A stretch of DNA of 64,000 nucleotides from Glandiceps talaboti (lineage: Eukaryota; Hemichordata; Enteropneusta; Spengelidae): assembly GCF_964340395.1 (NCBI RefSeq), contig NC_135550.1, positions 30,861,176 through 30,925,175 of the forward strand. The letters are read 5' to 3'. Positions 35,854 to 48,165 of this stretch are shown in pieces. The notes beneath the pieces are model-generated. The model saw only the letters and a list, made by a program, of their open reading frames with translations, had not been told where the DNA came from and made no database searches. The stretch's first letter is position 1. Each line of letters starts with the position of its first letter. The translations under genes and the position numbers were made by a program.

Positions 35854-36222
35854 GTCATACATACATACATACATACATACATACAGTCATACATACATAC
35901 ATACATACATACATACAGTCATACATACATACATACATACATACATACATACATACAGTCATACATACATACATACATACATACATACATACATACATAC
36001 ATACATACATACATACATACATACATACAGTCATACATACATACATACATACATACAGTCATACATACATACGTACATACATACAGTCATACATTCATAC
36101 GTACATACGTACGTACATACATACATACATACATACATACATACATACATACATACATACATACATACATACATACATACATACATACATACATACATAC
36201 ATACATACATACATACATACTT
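35724..36222. repeat. (CATA)n microsatellite, about 500 bp, with periodic breaks
   Basis: A very long tetranucleotide array interrupted about seven times by the same variant, AGTCATAC, at spacings that are multiples of 4. A 197-codon frame across it (YIHT repeats) is an artefact. Confidence 0.97.
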
Positions 36223-36388
36223 AGTAAATACTCAACACTCGCTATTTATAACAGACTCCTCCTGGATATAGAATATTCAGTAGCTAGTATGTTTGAATAG
36301 ATTGCCAATTCGCTAGTTACATTGGTGGGTGTTTTTATTTTCCCACTTCTAGCTAGAGTCGGGACTAAAGTCACAGAATAACACCAGG

Positions 36389-36463
36389 CAAGCAACACAA
36401 CACAACACAACACAACACAACACAACACAACACAACACAACACAACACAACACAACACAACAC
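36389..36463. repeat. (CACAA)n microsatellite
   Basis: About 15 units of a pentanucleotide, uninterrupted. Confidence 0.95.
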
Positions 36464-36790
36464 ACATGAAAAACGTTACCGAGAAATCAATCCATGGACA
36501 GAAGTAAATGATATTACATTTTTGAATTTCATGCACGCATGATTGAAATTAATTATTTGCACGATAGAAAAAAAATATCAATCGTGCTTACTAAAAATGT
36601 AATCGATCAGAACGATTGAAATATTTGAAAGCCGACATCGACATTTTATGTGTTCAGTCGTGTAAAAATGCCAATCTTGCAACTAAATTCAAGTATTTCG
36701 TCAGCTTTTTCGGCTTTCAAAAATGTCAATCGTGAATTACCTGTAGGCCTGACATTTTTTAAATAGAATAAGTGGGGTGTGTAGATTATT

Positions 36791-36907
<117 letters not shown>

Positions 36908-39144
36908 TTCATATGTGAGTGTCTAATTCAGGTAGTTATCTTTTCCGTTGTTTTCCATATGGTCTCTGTGTTGTTGGTATCTTCTCATCAGATGTACATC
37001 CATTACAGATTGAAAGAACAGTTTCATATTGTCTTTTTAAGCTGAGGTCAGTTTCCGCATCCACTATTTCTTGCGAGACTTGATAATTTTTACGATTTTA
37101 TTTTGAATACGCAAAAAGTTGAGGGTCGGCGTGAAAAACTAGGTGGGGTCAAGTAACCGGAACAAACTTTTTCTTAGGCCTTACATTTTTGAAACGTACG
37201 ATTGATAATTATGCTCCGTGATCATAAACGTGACGTAGATCAATGGTATCAGCCCACAGTCAGTATAAAAGGATCAACAGTTGTAGTAAATGCCCACAGC
37301 TCACGGCATATCTTGTCAAGTATGGGCGGGAAATCCGTATCCGTTTTTTCTGTTTTATGTGTATCTCAGTGAAGATCCTTTGAGATTCAATTAGAAACGG
37401 GGGACTTATACAATAAGGCGATTATCATCCACTCGGCAATAGTGACAATTTCGTGTTTAATGTCATTGGCTTGCCTTAATTTAAAATCATGGACAATGCA
37501 AATGCAATGTGTATATATGGCAGAGGCAAGAATGTTTGCTTTTCCCTCTTGTGTGGAGTTTAGTAGAACAGCAGTCGATAATATCATCCGGTCCGTAAAT
37601 TTATGGTCAGTCAGAAGTCGGCATGGCACATGAAATTCTACCAGTCTACACACCCAGTACGGCAGGAACAATTCTATATCGCTATTACGTCAATTTTGGA
37701 AACATACCGTATATTCACAGCGGAAACGTGGGTATGCCGGTTTGCCTATTCACATTTTAGCGTTCCCTATAGTATCTGTAATATGATCTAGTCATGCATA
37801 TAATGTCCATGGTAGGTTGGCCAGCACTTCACACAATTATGTCCAATTTGGTATACCTGACGGCTGGTTAACAATACATAACTGTATGAAGGTGAGTTGT
37901 TTATCGTAATCACAAACTATGAGAAGTTTAACGACACGAAATTTACCGTACCACTTGCGATAAATAGCTACGTTGAATGTTCATACACTTTTAACATATA
38001 AACATTAAATTAAGAAAGATAATATTAACTGAGAAGTTATATGAAATCTTATTTGGATATAAAAAAAGTATCAAATTATAATTAGTTTCCTTGGTTGTAA
38101 ACAGACCAATTTTAGGAATATGATAACATTTTATGAAGCTAAGTATGTATACTGCGCATATCATGTACGATGGCACCGGACCAATGTTTAAATTAGTACG
38201 TTGTATATAACATATAACATTTCTGGAAGCAAACAAATGAAACGTTTAAATCTAAAACTTTACGGTATCCAACGTTTTATACTGTCACGTTTATAGTGTA
38301 CCCGCGCCGCCGCCGACAAGGACAAGGACAACGACCGAGACTCGGGCCCTTCTGAGTGTTAGAATGTCTCAAGCATCATTCTCATGAATGGAGAAATAAA
38401 AGAAATCTTTAGATACATGTGTACAATATTTTTCACAACAAAGATTTAGAAATATGATAACCTGTACCATATAAATAACCATTTTTCAACCATAGATTCT
38501 ATGTTTCAACCATAATACTTCAATTTTATATCAAGTGATATGATCACATTTATTGGACAGTTCATATCTGCAGAAATTCTAAATACCCGACACTTATTAT
38601 TGCTGTGACCAAGAGGTAGAATAGCCTTCGAAAAGCCATGCCATGCCATGATAACCAACCTCGTTGAGAGGCTAGTGAAGGTAAGGTCGTACCTGGTCGG
38701 ACTAGTAGAATAACACTGTATAGCGCCATCAACCGTCGCAAATCCTTAATTATGTGTCCTAAAATTAGAACATAGGTGGCATATCTGGGCATATCCCCTT
38801 CTGAAATGTATCCAAGGAATATCCATCCCAGGAATCCAAGTACAATTTCATGTGTCATACATCCGAAAGTTTCCTTGCTGTGATTTCCTATGATTGTACA
38901 GTACAGGCTAGATCCATACAGATCATTGTCTTTCGATGATTATATTCTGTGTAAATTTCTTAAATGACAGTTGTTCCTTGGGGACTATGTGGGAAGAATC
39001 TTTCAGTACTATTTTTTTTTTTACAAAACCCAGTCCGATTCTGTCCGTGGTACAATGTTGTCTACTGATACAATGGTACGGTATGAAATCAATATCGGAG
39101 GGTAAGGTAAACGTACACTGTTACAGGAGGACTACTACACAAGA

Positions 39145-39535
39145 GTGACCCTGTTTTCTTTCTGTTTCCCGACCGACCCAAATTTTTTATTTGCCCCCGC
39201 CCTTAATATTTTGCGGAACAGTGCCATCTCTCCGCAAGAATAAGCAAGTGTCTGGACTGTCGATGTAATCTACAGTCATGTTGGCGATACACTAGTTCAT
39301 TAACATAGCATTTTTTAATGACGGAAGTTATTCAAGTGTGGGGGGGGGGGGGGCTGAAAACATGACAATTGTGTAGAGAAGCTGGGAAAGGACTTGTTAC
39401 CAGGAATCCAATAAAGAGAAGATAGGGTGAAGGAAAAGGGGGTGCAGAGATATATGAAGATGATTTTTTTAAACATTTTTTTTTAAATTCGACCGACCGA
39501 CCGCGACCCAGTTACCATTAAAAAAATAGGGTCAC
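39145..39535. mobile_element. Candidate degenerate MITE of a GACCGACC-rich family
   Basis: GTGACCCTGTTTT at the left and its reverse complement (TAGGGTCAC at 39527-39535) at the right bound about 390 bp, with CCGACCGACC inside both ends. Related sequence (GGGTCGGTCGG next to A/T runs) occurs at about 51190-51290, and weaker forms near 20880-20990 and 48500-48600. No target duplication is visible. Confidence 0.4.
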
Positions 39536-39663
39536 CTTATAATTCTACCACCTCGTCTGACTTTACAGTTTGAGGTACATGCGCCATCATACGAATAGTT
39601 GTAATCCACTGATATAAATGCTATCGTGAAATTTAAGTACTTTTAAGTAGACCTCGGAGTCAT

Positions 39664-39702
39664 ATATATATAAAGACACTTATATGAATATATATATATA
39701 TA

Positions 39703-39756
<54 letters not shown>

Positions 39757-39760
39757 TATA
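39664..39760. repeat. (AT)n microsatellite
   Basis: AT runs broken by TATGAATAT. Confidence 0.93.
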
Positions 39761-41639
39761 ATTGTATATATCAATGACTACTATTCCATGACCCCACCTT
39801 TCAGAATATCAGAATTTTCAAGGTACTCCCCATACACGCAAAACTTTGTTGTGCTTCAATTTTCTCAACCCCCCCCCCCCACCCTCCGTAAATTCTGCTC
39901 ATTCACAAAGTGAATGTGATCCTTTTAAATTATTCTATAATATCTATGGCTCGTTAGTTACCCAGAATAAATAGCAGAGAAGAGGATTTGCCAAAGAAAT
40001 CACCGGCACCCCGAGTAAGCTTCTACCCGTGTACATGTAGACAGTCGACAGTATCATGACATATATACACTATATGACGGAAGAGATTTGATGACAAACA
40101 AACAAACAAACGAACAAACAAACAAACAAAACTTTGTGGATTTCAACCATTCACTTTATTTTTTATTACATATTTGTCTCTTCAACCTCTGTACAATGTT
40201 GTGTAATTTCCATACTGAAAATTATCAAAATCAGTAAATCAATAAAAAATATTAACAATTTTCTCATATAAAAAATTAAGAAACTGTACGAAAATTCGGA
40301 AGCCCCAATTCATTCATGAAGAACAACTAAACATTGTACTCTTACGTCTGCCGTATCAGCTGCCACACTAAGGGGCCCGATAGGAAAGAAAAGTCTTGGA
40401 CATTCGCATTAGAATAAAATGACAGATTGAAGTTAAAGAATACACCATTGGAAAGATTATGTAAGAGATTTCTAAAGCTATTGAGACCATTTCAAAAGCT
40501 ACGAAAACGTTTGTTTCAATGCTTTCGAATATGACAATGTATCTCCACTTGTTTTGTTTACAGTTTTGCAAGGACGATAGACAAGTGTGACGTAATAAGG
40601 AAAACGGTCACGTGATTTCTAGCAGTTAACCTTGCTACCATATATGGTCATGATGTGTTGCCTTAAATCATGAGCAAACCAAGTTTGTACTAGTTCACAA
40701 GTTTTGAGACGTGAAGGTTACCTTTTTTGTTACTCAAGTGGCAAAGTAATTATAATCGATGTTTACTGAGAACTGAAGGAGGAGGAAGACTGAAAGAGTT
40801 TCAAGGAAATACATCATTCACATACTATTAAAATATAATGCTTTAATGGGAACGAAAACGAAGACCTGCTCCAAACTTAAACAACAGCATTTTGTTTATT
40901 TAATAAGAGAAACTTGTGGAAACCAAAGTAACTCACAAAATAATAGGTACCAGCCCTAAAAAAATACTTATATAGCATTTGACATAAACAATTTCATAAA
41001 TATATTAATCTATGGCTTACTTTGATTAAAAACTTAAATGGCAGAATTATTAGACAGTGTTATTCATGCATGCATGTAGTAAACCAAACTAAACTGGAGT
41101 CTTTTCTCAAAAAATAATAAAAATATTACATGTCATAACTATTCAGAAATCACTCCTGAATATACATAATCTTTCCCAAGTCACAGTGGTTGAATATCCA
41201 TCAAAATCTGTTGAAACTTATTTTAGTTAGTAGTAAGTTACAGAATTGAGTTGAGTAAGACATTGCACAAATGGCAGTGAATTTGCTTTTTCCCCCATCT
41301 AGCAAACAACACATATAAACCTGAGACGTTGTATGAACCGGTTATACACTGTAGCAATGTCACGAGATAAATACGTGATTTCAATATATCCGATCCAGCT
41401 TTTCATTATTAATAAATAGATGAGAAATGCCATGCAATAAATACTATTCAAATATAAATACATAGTTAGTTAGTTAGCCTCCTAACTTGAAATATACGTT
41501 ACAATATCATGCAACGTGTAATAAATTCCGTTACTTCTGTAAAGTACTAACCACTTTAAAAGTGTCTGAATTACTGAAAAGTGGCCCCACTCTTACTCAG
41601 CCCAAGCGTTTATCTTCGACTTTGAATACCATAACAATT

Positions 41640-41653
41640 GCGCCCTCTACTGG
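41640..41653. promoter_or_regulatory. CTCF-type motif GCGCCCTCTACTGG
   Basis: Matches the reverse of the bilaterian CTCF core CCASYAGRKGGCGC. It lies 0.8 kb past the fos stop codon, where it could insulate the gene. Only the motif supports this. Confidence 0.35.
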
Positions 41654-42473
41654 CCATTGGGACTTCTAAAGCTTGCTGTGAAACTTTTGCCGAAACCAGC
41701 CTGAGACTTCGTGTCCGAACTCAGAAAGCTAGATTTCCTAGAGGGGAATTACATCATTGATAAAGAGAACTTCAGTGTCTCGTGACAATGCTACATATCC
41801 CTGTACTACTAAACAATCACTGTTCACGTGGTGACAAACATGCTGACGTCATCAGTACACGTCGTATACACAATAGTCCACGAACAAACTGGTACGTAAA
41901 CACACTGGCATATACAATAGAATTTACAAGTGTCAATACTGGTGAAAAGATCGGTGCACATTCATAGAATATGATATGACATTGACGTCCTTTCAAAACA
42001 CGATCACGTTATCAAATTGTACAAAACCTCAAAATATAGACCTCTCCTCTCAAGTCAAAAATAGCACCGTCTACCTCTAATTGTATGTTCTCTTTCTCTT
42101 TCAAATTCTTACAAAAAAACAACAATTGCATCTCTGTTCCTTGTACTTTTTTCACTCCTCGTTGTCACCTCAAAGTCAAAGCCAGAGAGAACATCGCAAA
42201 AGAGTCTAATTAGAGACAGAAATGGTTTGACGTCACTGGCATTGCAGTTACAACAGAATTGATATGACAAAGATTTAAGTGCCATGATATACAGAACTGT
42301 TGATTTGAAGCTCAAATAGAACTTTACTTCTTGTTTGAGTTGGATGAGAATTATTTTATCTCAAATTTTGATTTGAAAGACTGTCTTTGCTTCTTCATCG
42401 CTTTGGCATCGTACTTTGAGGATCATGATGTGAGGTCACCATGCATTTTCTATACCCCTGACAAGTTAGCAGT

Positions 42474-42863
42474 TTACAGAGCTATCAGATTTTGGACAGA
42501 ATCAGGACTCGATAAATCACTACTGCTTTGCTCTACCTTTATTACTTCGTTGCCACACGATGTGTTGCTGATCAGAGTAGAACTTGGCAGAGTTTCTGTG
42601 TCCATTGGGAAAGTAAACATGCTCGATGTCGGTGTCACAACTTCTGTGGTCGGTGTTTCAAGGGAACTTGTCTTTGCCAGTGATGTGGACGTTGAAAATA
42701 CTGGGGTGCTGAGAGCCATTGTGTACATGTTGAAGTTGTTGTGTGCCATTTTACACATTGGTTTGTGAGCTTGAAGCAGGAATTCGAGTTGTTCTTTTTG
42801 CTTTTCTAACTTGGCAATCTCATTCTGTAAAGTAGCATTTTTCTCTTCCCAGTCTTCGGTTTC
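42474..42863 (-). CDS. fos: fos exon 4: zipper and C-terminal domain
   Basis: Follows acceptor TGTCTTACAG. It encodes [19 protein letters not shown] and the rest of the zipper, then a Ser/Thr-rich region with TP and SP sites and the conserved hydrophobic end. Confidence 0.94.
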   Translation of the reverse strand, partial: ETEDWEEKNATLQNEIAKLEKQKEQLEFLLQAHKPMCKMAHNNFNMYTMALSTPVFSTSTSLAKTSSLETPTTEVVTPTSSMFTFPMDTETLPSSTLISNTSCGNEVIKVEQSSSDLSSPDSVQNLIAL

Positions 42864-45800
42864 CTGTAAGACAGAATGTCAAATATATTTAATATCTATG
42901 TTTACATTACCTATTCGTTGTTGTCAACATGTCTTAATTCTGCCTTAATTTCCTCTTTCAAAGTCATGCGATGACGACACAGTAAAATGTTTTGACGCCA
43001 AGAAACATTCATTATGATGTGTGAAATTGCTTTGGGTTGAAACGGTCATATTCACACTGAAGGATAAAACTTATGTTTATGCTCCTCAACATTTTGAAAA
43101 ATTATAATAACGGACATTTTACTTACATTTACAAGCAGATTCGTCTGGTCAACACGCTTCTGACGACATTTGGCAGCAGCGACTTTATTTCTCTCCCTTC
43201 TAACCCGTCTCTTATCACGTTCGTCTCTACTCAGCTGAGGACAAAATAGAAATAAAGCCGAGGTCAGCACTGAATTGTAAGCATAACAGGGTCAAGTGAA
43301 ATTCATCGGGCCATTGATCTTAAAGGTTTTAACGAGCCTTACATAGACTATTACGATTAAATACAACTGTAAATCTACATCGTACGACGACTGTTATAAC
43401 AGAACAAGTACTAAAATAAAACTATCGGGAATAAAACACGTTTATGTGATTAATAGTGACACCGTTTGATCTAACATAAATTTAGAATACACAGAACATA
43501 TCTGAACTCATTTAATATATAATCAGAATGACATCATTTCTTACTTGTAGCGTGAACAGGAAGTTATATATTATTGCTAAACGTCTCGAGATGCTGAGAT
43601 ATTCTGCGCACAATTTCTAACGTTTTCTTTTAATCTCTAAACGTGGGCGGCCATGGTATTTCACTATCATTGTAACATAGCCTGATTACGGCACTTACGA
43701 TTCCGTTTAATCTTTCATATCCTCCTGATATGAGAGGTTGAACGGAATATACCTTAAGCGCCGTAAAAAAATGGCTAAACATAACGAGTCTTTGGAAGCA
43801 ACGATAAAGTTCCTGTTCGTCCGGTGCTCTCAAATTTATGAATCCGACAGAATTTACCACAAATAGGAGTTTTTAATTTCCGACGAAATTTTGAATGGCT
43901 GGTTCGAAAAGAAAGATTACGAATTGTAAACAAACTGAGGTCTTTAAAATCCCCTAAACAGCGTCCTTCTTTGAAATCTTGCAATAGACTAGTATTACAA
44001 CTAACTTCCTACGTTGAAAATGAAAACCCCGGAAGTAGACGTTTACAATACCATACAAAAGAACGTCCACGCCGTGCTATCATAGCATACAATCGATTCG
44101 CAGTTATTAGGGTAACACGACCCACGAAGCCGCACCCAAATGAAATGAGACACGCCCATACTACATAAAAAATATTACATCATCGCTAAAATTTTAGATA
44201 ACTTGAATATGAGCATGATAATTTTTATATAATATGCCGATAAATATCCGAATCATCATCGGAACTTTATACGATGTCGTTGACCTCAACATGTGTTGTG
44301 ACTCACACCCAATCACGTAAGGTTCCAAAATTATAAATTATTCATAAAATTAATGGATATAGTAACACCTATGATAATGTGCACACTGTTAATTATATAT
44401 GGCAGGTGGTCACACTGGTTAACTCCCAGTTTTTCGATCATTCAAGTTGAACGCCCACGCGGATGAGAAGGAAAGCTGATGATGAGTCAGCATTTTCAAT
44501 GGGCCTTAAATGTTACCTCAGATGCATACAGAGTTTCCTTTCTTTCTTTCATTAATTTTTTTATCTTTTCCCAAGTCGCTTATTTTTTTTCTTAGCGTTT
44601 TTCCTTAGATTTCTTTTTGACAAACGAATTAAGTCTAAGGAGTTAATATTAATGCTGATCGCAAAGGCAGATTAAATGTACAAACTAGGAGAAAAAAAGC
44701 GATGACTCAGCATGTTTGGATGACTAGTTTTTTTGGCCATGAATCAACTTCTACTCGCGATGTACTACTTGAATTTAGTGAATCACTCGATACTATTTCA
44801 GTCACTTTTACTTATGATTTCTCTCTTCAAGAATCTTTTAGGTCACATGTTCTACGTGGGGTGATTCATTCATCTATCTTTTTTTCACTCTTTCCATTAC
44901 TAAATAAACTGTTGCTCCCAATGACTAAAACGTCCATATTCAATCAATCCAACCAACCACTTCGTCTAAATATCACAAAACTCAATTTAATTTATCCCAC
45001 CCACTTGTTAAGTAGTGAAAGCCCTAGAGGCAAACGACGGAAAGGACAATTTTTACACCAAAAAGGGAGTGGTTCTATAGTAGTAAAGGGTGTGTCTGTT
45101 TCCATGGTGATGTGGGTGGAGTGTAACAGAACAGGAATGCAAGCGTACAAACTCATTTATAATAACTGTAATTTTGCTACCTCAGTCATGCTTATATATT
45201 TAGAAATGTGTCATTTTCTAATCCCAGAATGTGTTCTTACCTCAGTGTCAGGTATTCTCCTCCTCAGTGGCCCTGTCAATGTCATGTTGACCTTTCCCAA
45301 ACCACAATAGTCATCATTGCTTGTCACGCTTGATAAACTTGGTGCTGGTGATGAGTTATTACTAGCTCTGCCACTGCTTGTACCATCACGACTGTTGACT
45401 GACCGAACTGAGTTGTCTTTAGCGAAATTGGAGATTACTGGTGGGGTGAACCCTCCACCATGGATGAAATTGTCATTTGGTATGCTGTTTATTTGATTGA
45501 ATAACCAAGGACTGTTGCTCGGAGCACTGGTTGGGGTTGTACCCGTCATTGTTGACAGTGTGGAGGCGCTCGTATGAAGTGAAGGGGCAAATGTTGATAT
45601 ATCCATTAAATCTTGAGATTCAGTGTAGTCCTAATGATTTAACAAGAGAGGTGAAACAAATTAATTCACTGGAATCTACATGTATTATCCACACACATTA
45701 CACAAACTTAGGAAAGCAGATTTTTGTAGTTAAACAAAACACAATTATGGTATTAATACAATTGTCATTAAATCTCCTGGCCCTTATTTTCCTGTGTTAA

Positions 45801-46843
45801 ATACTCAATAAACGTTTATAGACATGCTAATTTTAAAGACATTTTCATCTTCAAATATTATACACCTCTAACTGTACTCGTGAATTGAAATTTCCAAGAC
45901 AGAAAGTCTTTGAACACAGTCGTTGAAAACTAAGTTAAAACGCGAGAAAGTGAGAGTATATATATATAATACTTGTATAGTATTTCACACATTTCCACGA
46001 TTTTCTCAGACAACGATGACCTCAAAATGCTAAGTATCTCTGTAAATTAAAATATTAAAATTCAGGTGCGCATACGATGAGGTTACTGTATATCGGCACG
46101 CACGCTATATCTATCACACGCCATAAATGCTTGACCTAGAATATTACATACCCCACGACGATCATACGTTGTTGTGTACGGTGTAATTCTTCTTCGGTAC
46201 ATGCCGACTAATATAATCAACTTTGAAATTTCACAAATAATACGAATCTTTCAGACTTAGTCAATATACTGGACTAGTATTGGTACGGTTCAGTTCACTA
46301 CGATCTCCACTTGAAATACTAGTCACTACGTATACGTTCACTGATAGACTACCAATCTCGACACCTACTTCCGAGGATCGGTTCGGAGAATTCCAACCGA
46401 CCTTTTGTATTTCCGGATTCTAAGTTCAATATCAGGGCGACTTCCAGTTGCGTAATAGATAAGGGGTGACTGTCCGATCGGTGAAACCCCCTCGCAACCG
46501 GATGTGGTTAAGCAACACGAGAAAAAAGAACAACAACACCCGTCCCGTGTTTACAACTACTTCCGTACAGAGTGGTTAGCCAGGCACGCGACCATACAGG
46601 TCGAAGGCAAAGCCGCGTACGGTTACAACTATCAGTTATTTCGCACTGTCTTTTCAAATTGTGGCCTATCAAACATAAATGTGTTTTACGATTATTAAAA
46701 TAAAGACACCCTACCTTTGCGTCTGCAGGTATTACTCCAGTCGCCATAGAAGACAGAACGTCAGCGACTACGAACTGTGCTTCGTCATGTACGCTCGTTG
46801 AAATGGTATTATCTGGTTGCACGGTGCCAGGCATGTTGTACAT
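42474..46843 (-). CDS. fos: Fos family bZIP transcription factor
   Basis: Four coding exons, all phase 0: 46715-46843 (43 codons, [10 protein letters not shown]), 45241-45630 (130), 43127-43234 (36, basic region) and 42474-42863 (129 plus stop), giving 338 residues; human FOS is 380. The basic region is [19 protein letters not shown]. The zipper end, [20 protein letters not shown], matches FOS LKEKEKLEFILAAHRPACK. The C-terminus [17 protein letters not shown] recalls SSDSLSSPTLLAL of vertebrate FOS. Fos proteins dimerise with Jun to form AP-1 in the nucleus and are immediate-early genes. IKVE near the end fits a sumoylation consensus. Odd: the second zipper leucine is Trp. ATG 46843 is chosen as the first ATG in the open frame. 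It is the rightmost member of the bZIP cluster. Confidence 0.94.
43127..43234 (-). CDS. fos: fos exon 3: basic region (108 bp)
   Basis: Encodes [16 protein letters not shown], then [20 protein letters not shown], between acceptor TGTCCTCAG and donor GTAAGT. Length and both phases equal those of the ATF3-like basic exons. Confidence 0.95.
44483..44712. promoter_or_regulatory. Paired AP-1/MARE-type sites in fos intron
   Basis: TGAGTCAGCA at 44483-44492 and TGACTCAGCA at 44703-44712, each an AP-1 core extended by GCA as in Maf/Nrf2-type elements. They lie 220 bp apart in the intron between exons 2 and 3, so they may form an autoregulatory enhancer. Confidence 0.4.
45241..45630 (-). CDS. fos: fos exon 2
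   Basis: Runs from acceptor AAATCATTAG to donor GAG|GTAAGA. It encodes a Ser/Thr/Pro/Asn-rich region (starts [12 protein letters not shown]) and ends RRRIPDTE just before the basic region, as in FOS where a GRRGKVEQ-type segment precedes LSPEEEE. Confidence 0.9.
46715..46843 (-). CDS. fos: fos exon 1, coding part
   Basis: Forty-three codons from ATG to donor AAG|GTAGGG. The upstream frame stays open for 14 codons without another ATG. The 5'UTR would be about 180 nt if the TATA box at 47052 is used. Confidence 0.85.
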
Positions 46844-47010
46844 ATTCACGATAAAACGGTCGCTCAAAATATCAGCGGTGCTCAATTTCGATTTCTGGAA
46901 CTTATGCTCTTTTTTGTTGTTGGGCGTCGTCTATACTTGGATACTAGTATTCAAATTAGTACGATTCTGGAACAATATCGCAGCTATCCTCTAGTAGTGG
47001 AGTTTTCACG

Positions 47011-47581
47011 ATGAGTCATTCGTCTTGTACTGGGATTTTCCAGTCAAAGCGTATATATACTAGAAGGACTCGCGTCGACTATTCTATTTTTAGCCTATGA
47101 TCTCATATGACATCATTATCACGTGACCAAAATCAGTTGGGAGAATCTACACGAATATCAGATTAGTTTGCAAATACTACGTACAAAAGACAGAGTTAAA
47201 ACTGACAATTTCCGACAATGCTTCCAATTGTAACAGTCATTGCTCTCAACATACTTATATCGAATGTGATTTACCAATGCAGAAGTATGTAGAAATTGTA
47301 GAAATTTCATTTAAAATACGAGGCCATCGCATGTTCTCATTACAGAATCTCTAGATTGTTCGCCGTATTTATAAACATGTGACCCTTCACCCGCTTACGT
47401 CAATATCAGCCAATGAATTCGAAGAACAGAATAATGAATGACGTCTTTCACTGCGGTGTTATTTACTCCGTGACGCAGATAAACAATCTCATTCCCAGGC
47501 AACGTATTGTAACAGCTACAGCGAGGCAAATAAAAATACTCGGATATTGTAATACACCACAAGCAAAGTTTCCAAATTTGG
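47011..47581 (-). promoter_or_regulatory. fos promoter with TATA, AP-1, MEF2-like and CArG sites
   Basis: A TATATATA box lies at 47052-47059. CTATTTTTAG, a full MEF2 consensus, is at 47084-47093. ATGAGTCAT, an AP-1 site, is at 47011-47019. TGACATCA is at 47108-47115 and CACGTG at 47120-47125. CRE-like TTACGTCA is at 47395-47402 and TGACGTC at 47439-47445. CCAAATTTGG, a perfect CArG box, is at 47572-47581. Vertebrate FOS uses a CArG-based serum response element plus AP-1 and CRE sites, so the set fits immediate-early control. The CArG box is farther from TATA than in mammals. Confidence 0.62.
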
Positions 47582-48077
47582 AAAGTACATGCCTCTAAAA
47601 TCCTAATTTTAGAAATATATACACAATAATGAGCAAAAGTTCATTATAATATGAAAATAATTGGGTGAATTGGAATTGCAAATGAGACAGACATGCTCGC
47701 GGGAGGTATCACTGGATCGTGTTTCATTGACTGCCAAGGTTTGCACTATACAGTGAAGGAATGTCATGGCTCGTTATTTGTCGTAAATTTAACCTTTCAG
47801 GCTGTAACCGATGAAATGACGATTTTTCCATGGAATAATTCCCACGTGTAGCACAAGTCGTAGTAGTCACATTTTGACGTTTTTAACCTTAATGTCTGAG
47901 GCAAACACAAAAATTAACGAATAAATGCCGCTATAACTTGGCTTAGAGTAAATCGTAACCATAAACTGTGTTTAAATTCGCATCATGACGGTGAATTTCT
48001 CGCCAACCACCTTCATGTCATTTTATTTACTCCCTACGGCTAAAGAATTTAGTAGCATGCGATTTTTAAATTTTCTG

Positions 48078-48165
48078 TTATTTATTTATTTATTTATTTA
48101 TTTTTTATTTATTTATTTATTTATTCATTCATTCATTCATTCATTCATTCATTTGTTTGTTAGAT
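48078..48165. repeat. (TTTA)n-(TTCA)n microsatellite
   Basis: TTTA units pass into TTCA units. Confidence 0.9.

Noticed and set aside
35707-36300. Long open frame of 197 codons (YIHT repeats)
   Set aside because: It is a translation of the CATA microsatellite, open in several frames on both strands, with no unique coding sequence.
38562-38858. Minus-strand frame of 98 codons with hydrophobic stretches
   Set aside because: It begins with ATG and looks partly membrane-like, but it has no family resemblance or splice support, and it overlaps a dispersed-repeat motif (TAGCGCCATCAAC).
40036-40051. Isolated GTAGACAGTCGACAGT, like the end of the palindromic element at 34317
   Set aside because: No second end or target duplication is visible nearby, so chance or a decayed remnant cannot be told apart.
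42331-42768. Plus-strand open frame of 145 codons
   Set aside because: It is the antisense shadow of fos exon 4.
44702-45310. Plus-strand open frame of 202 codons
   Set aside because: It overlaps fos exon 2 and its donor on the opposite strand, and the product has no motif or homologue that I recognise.
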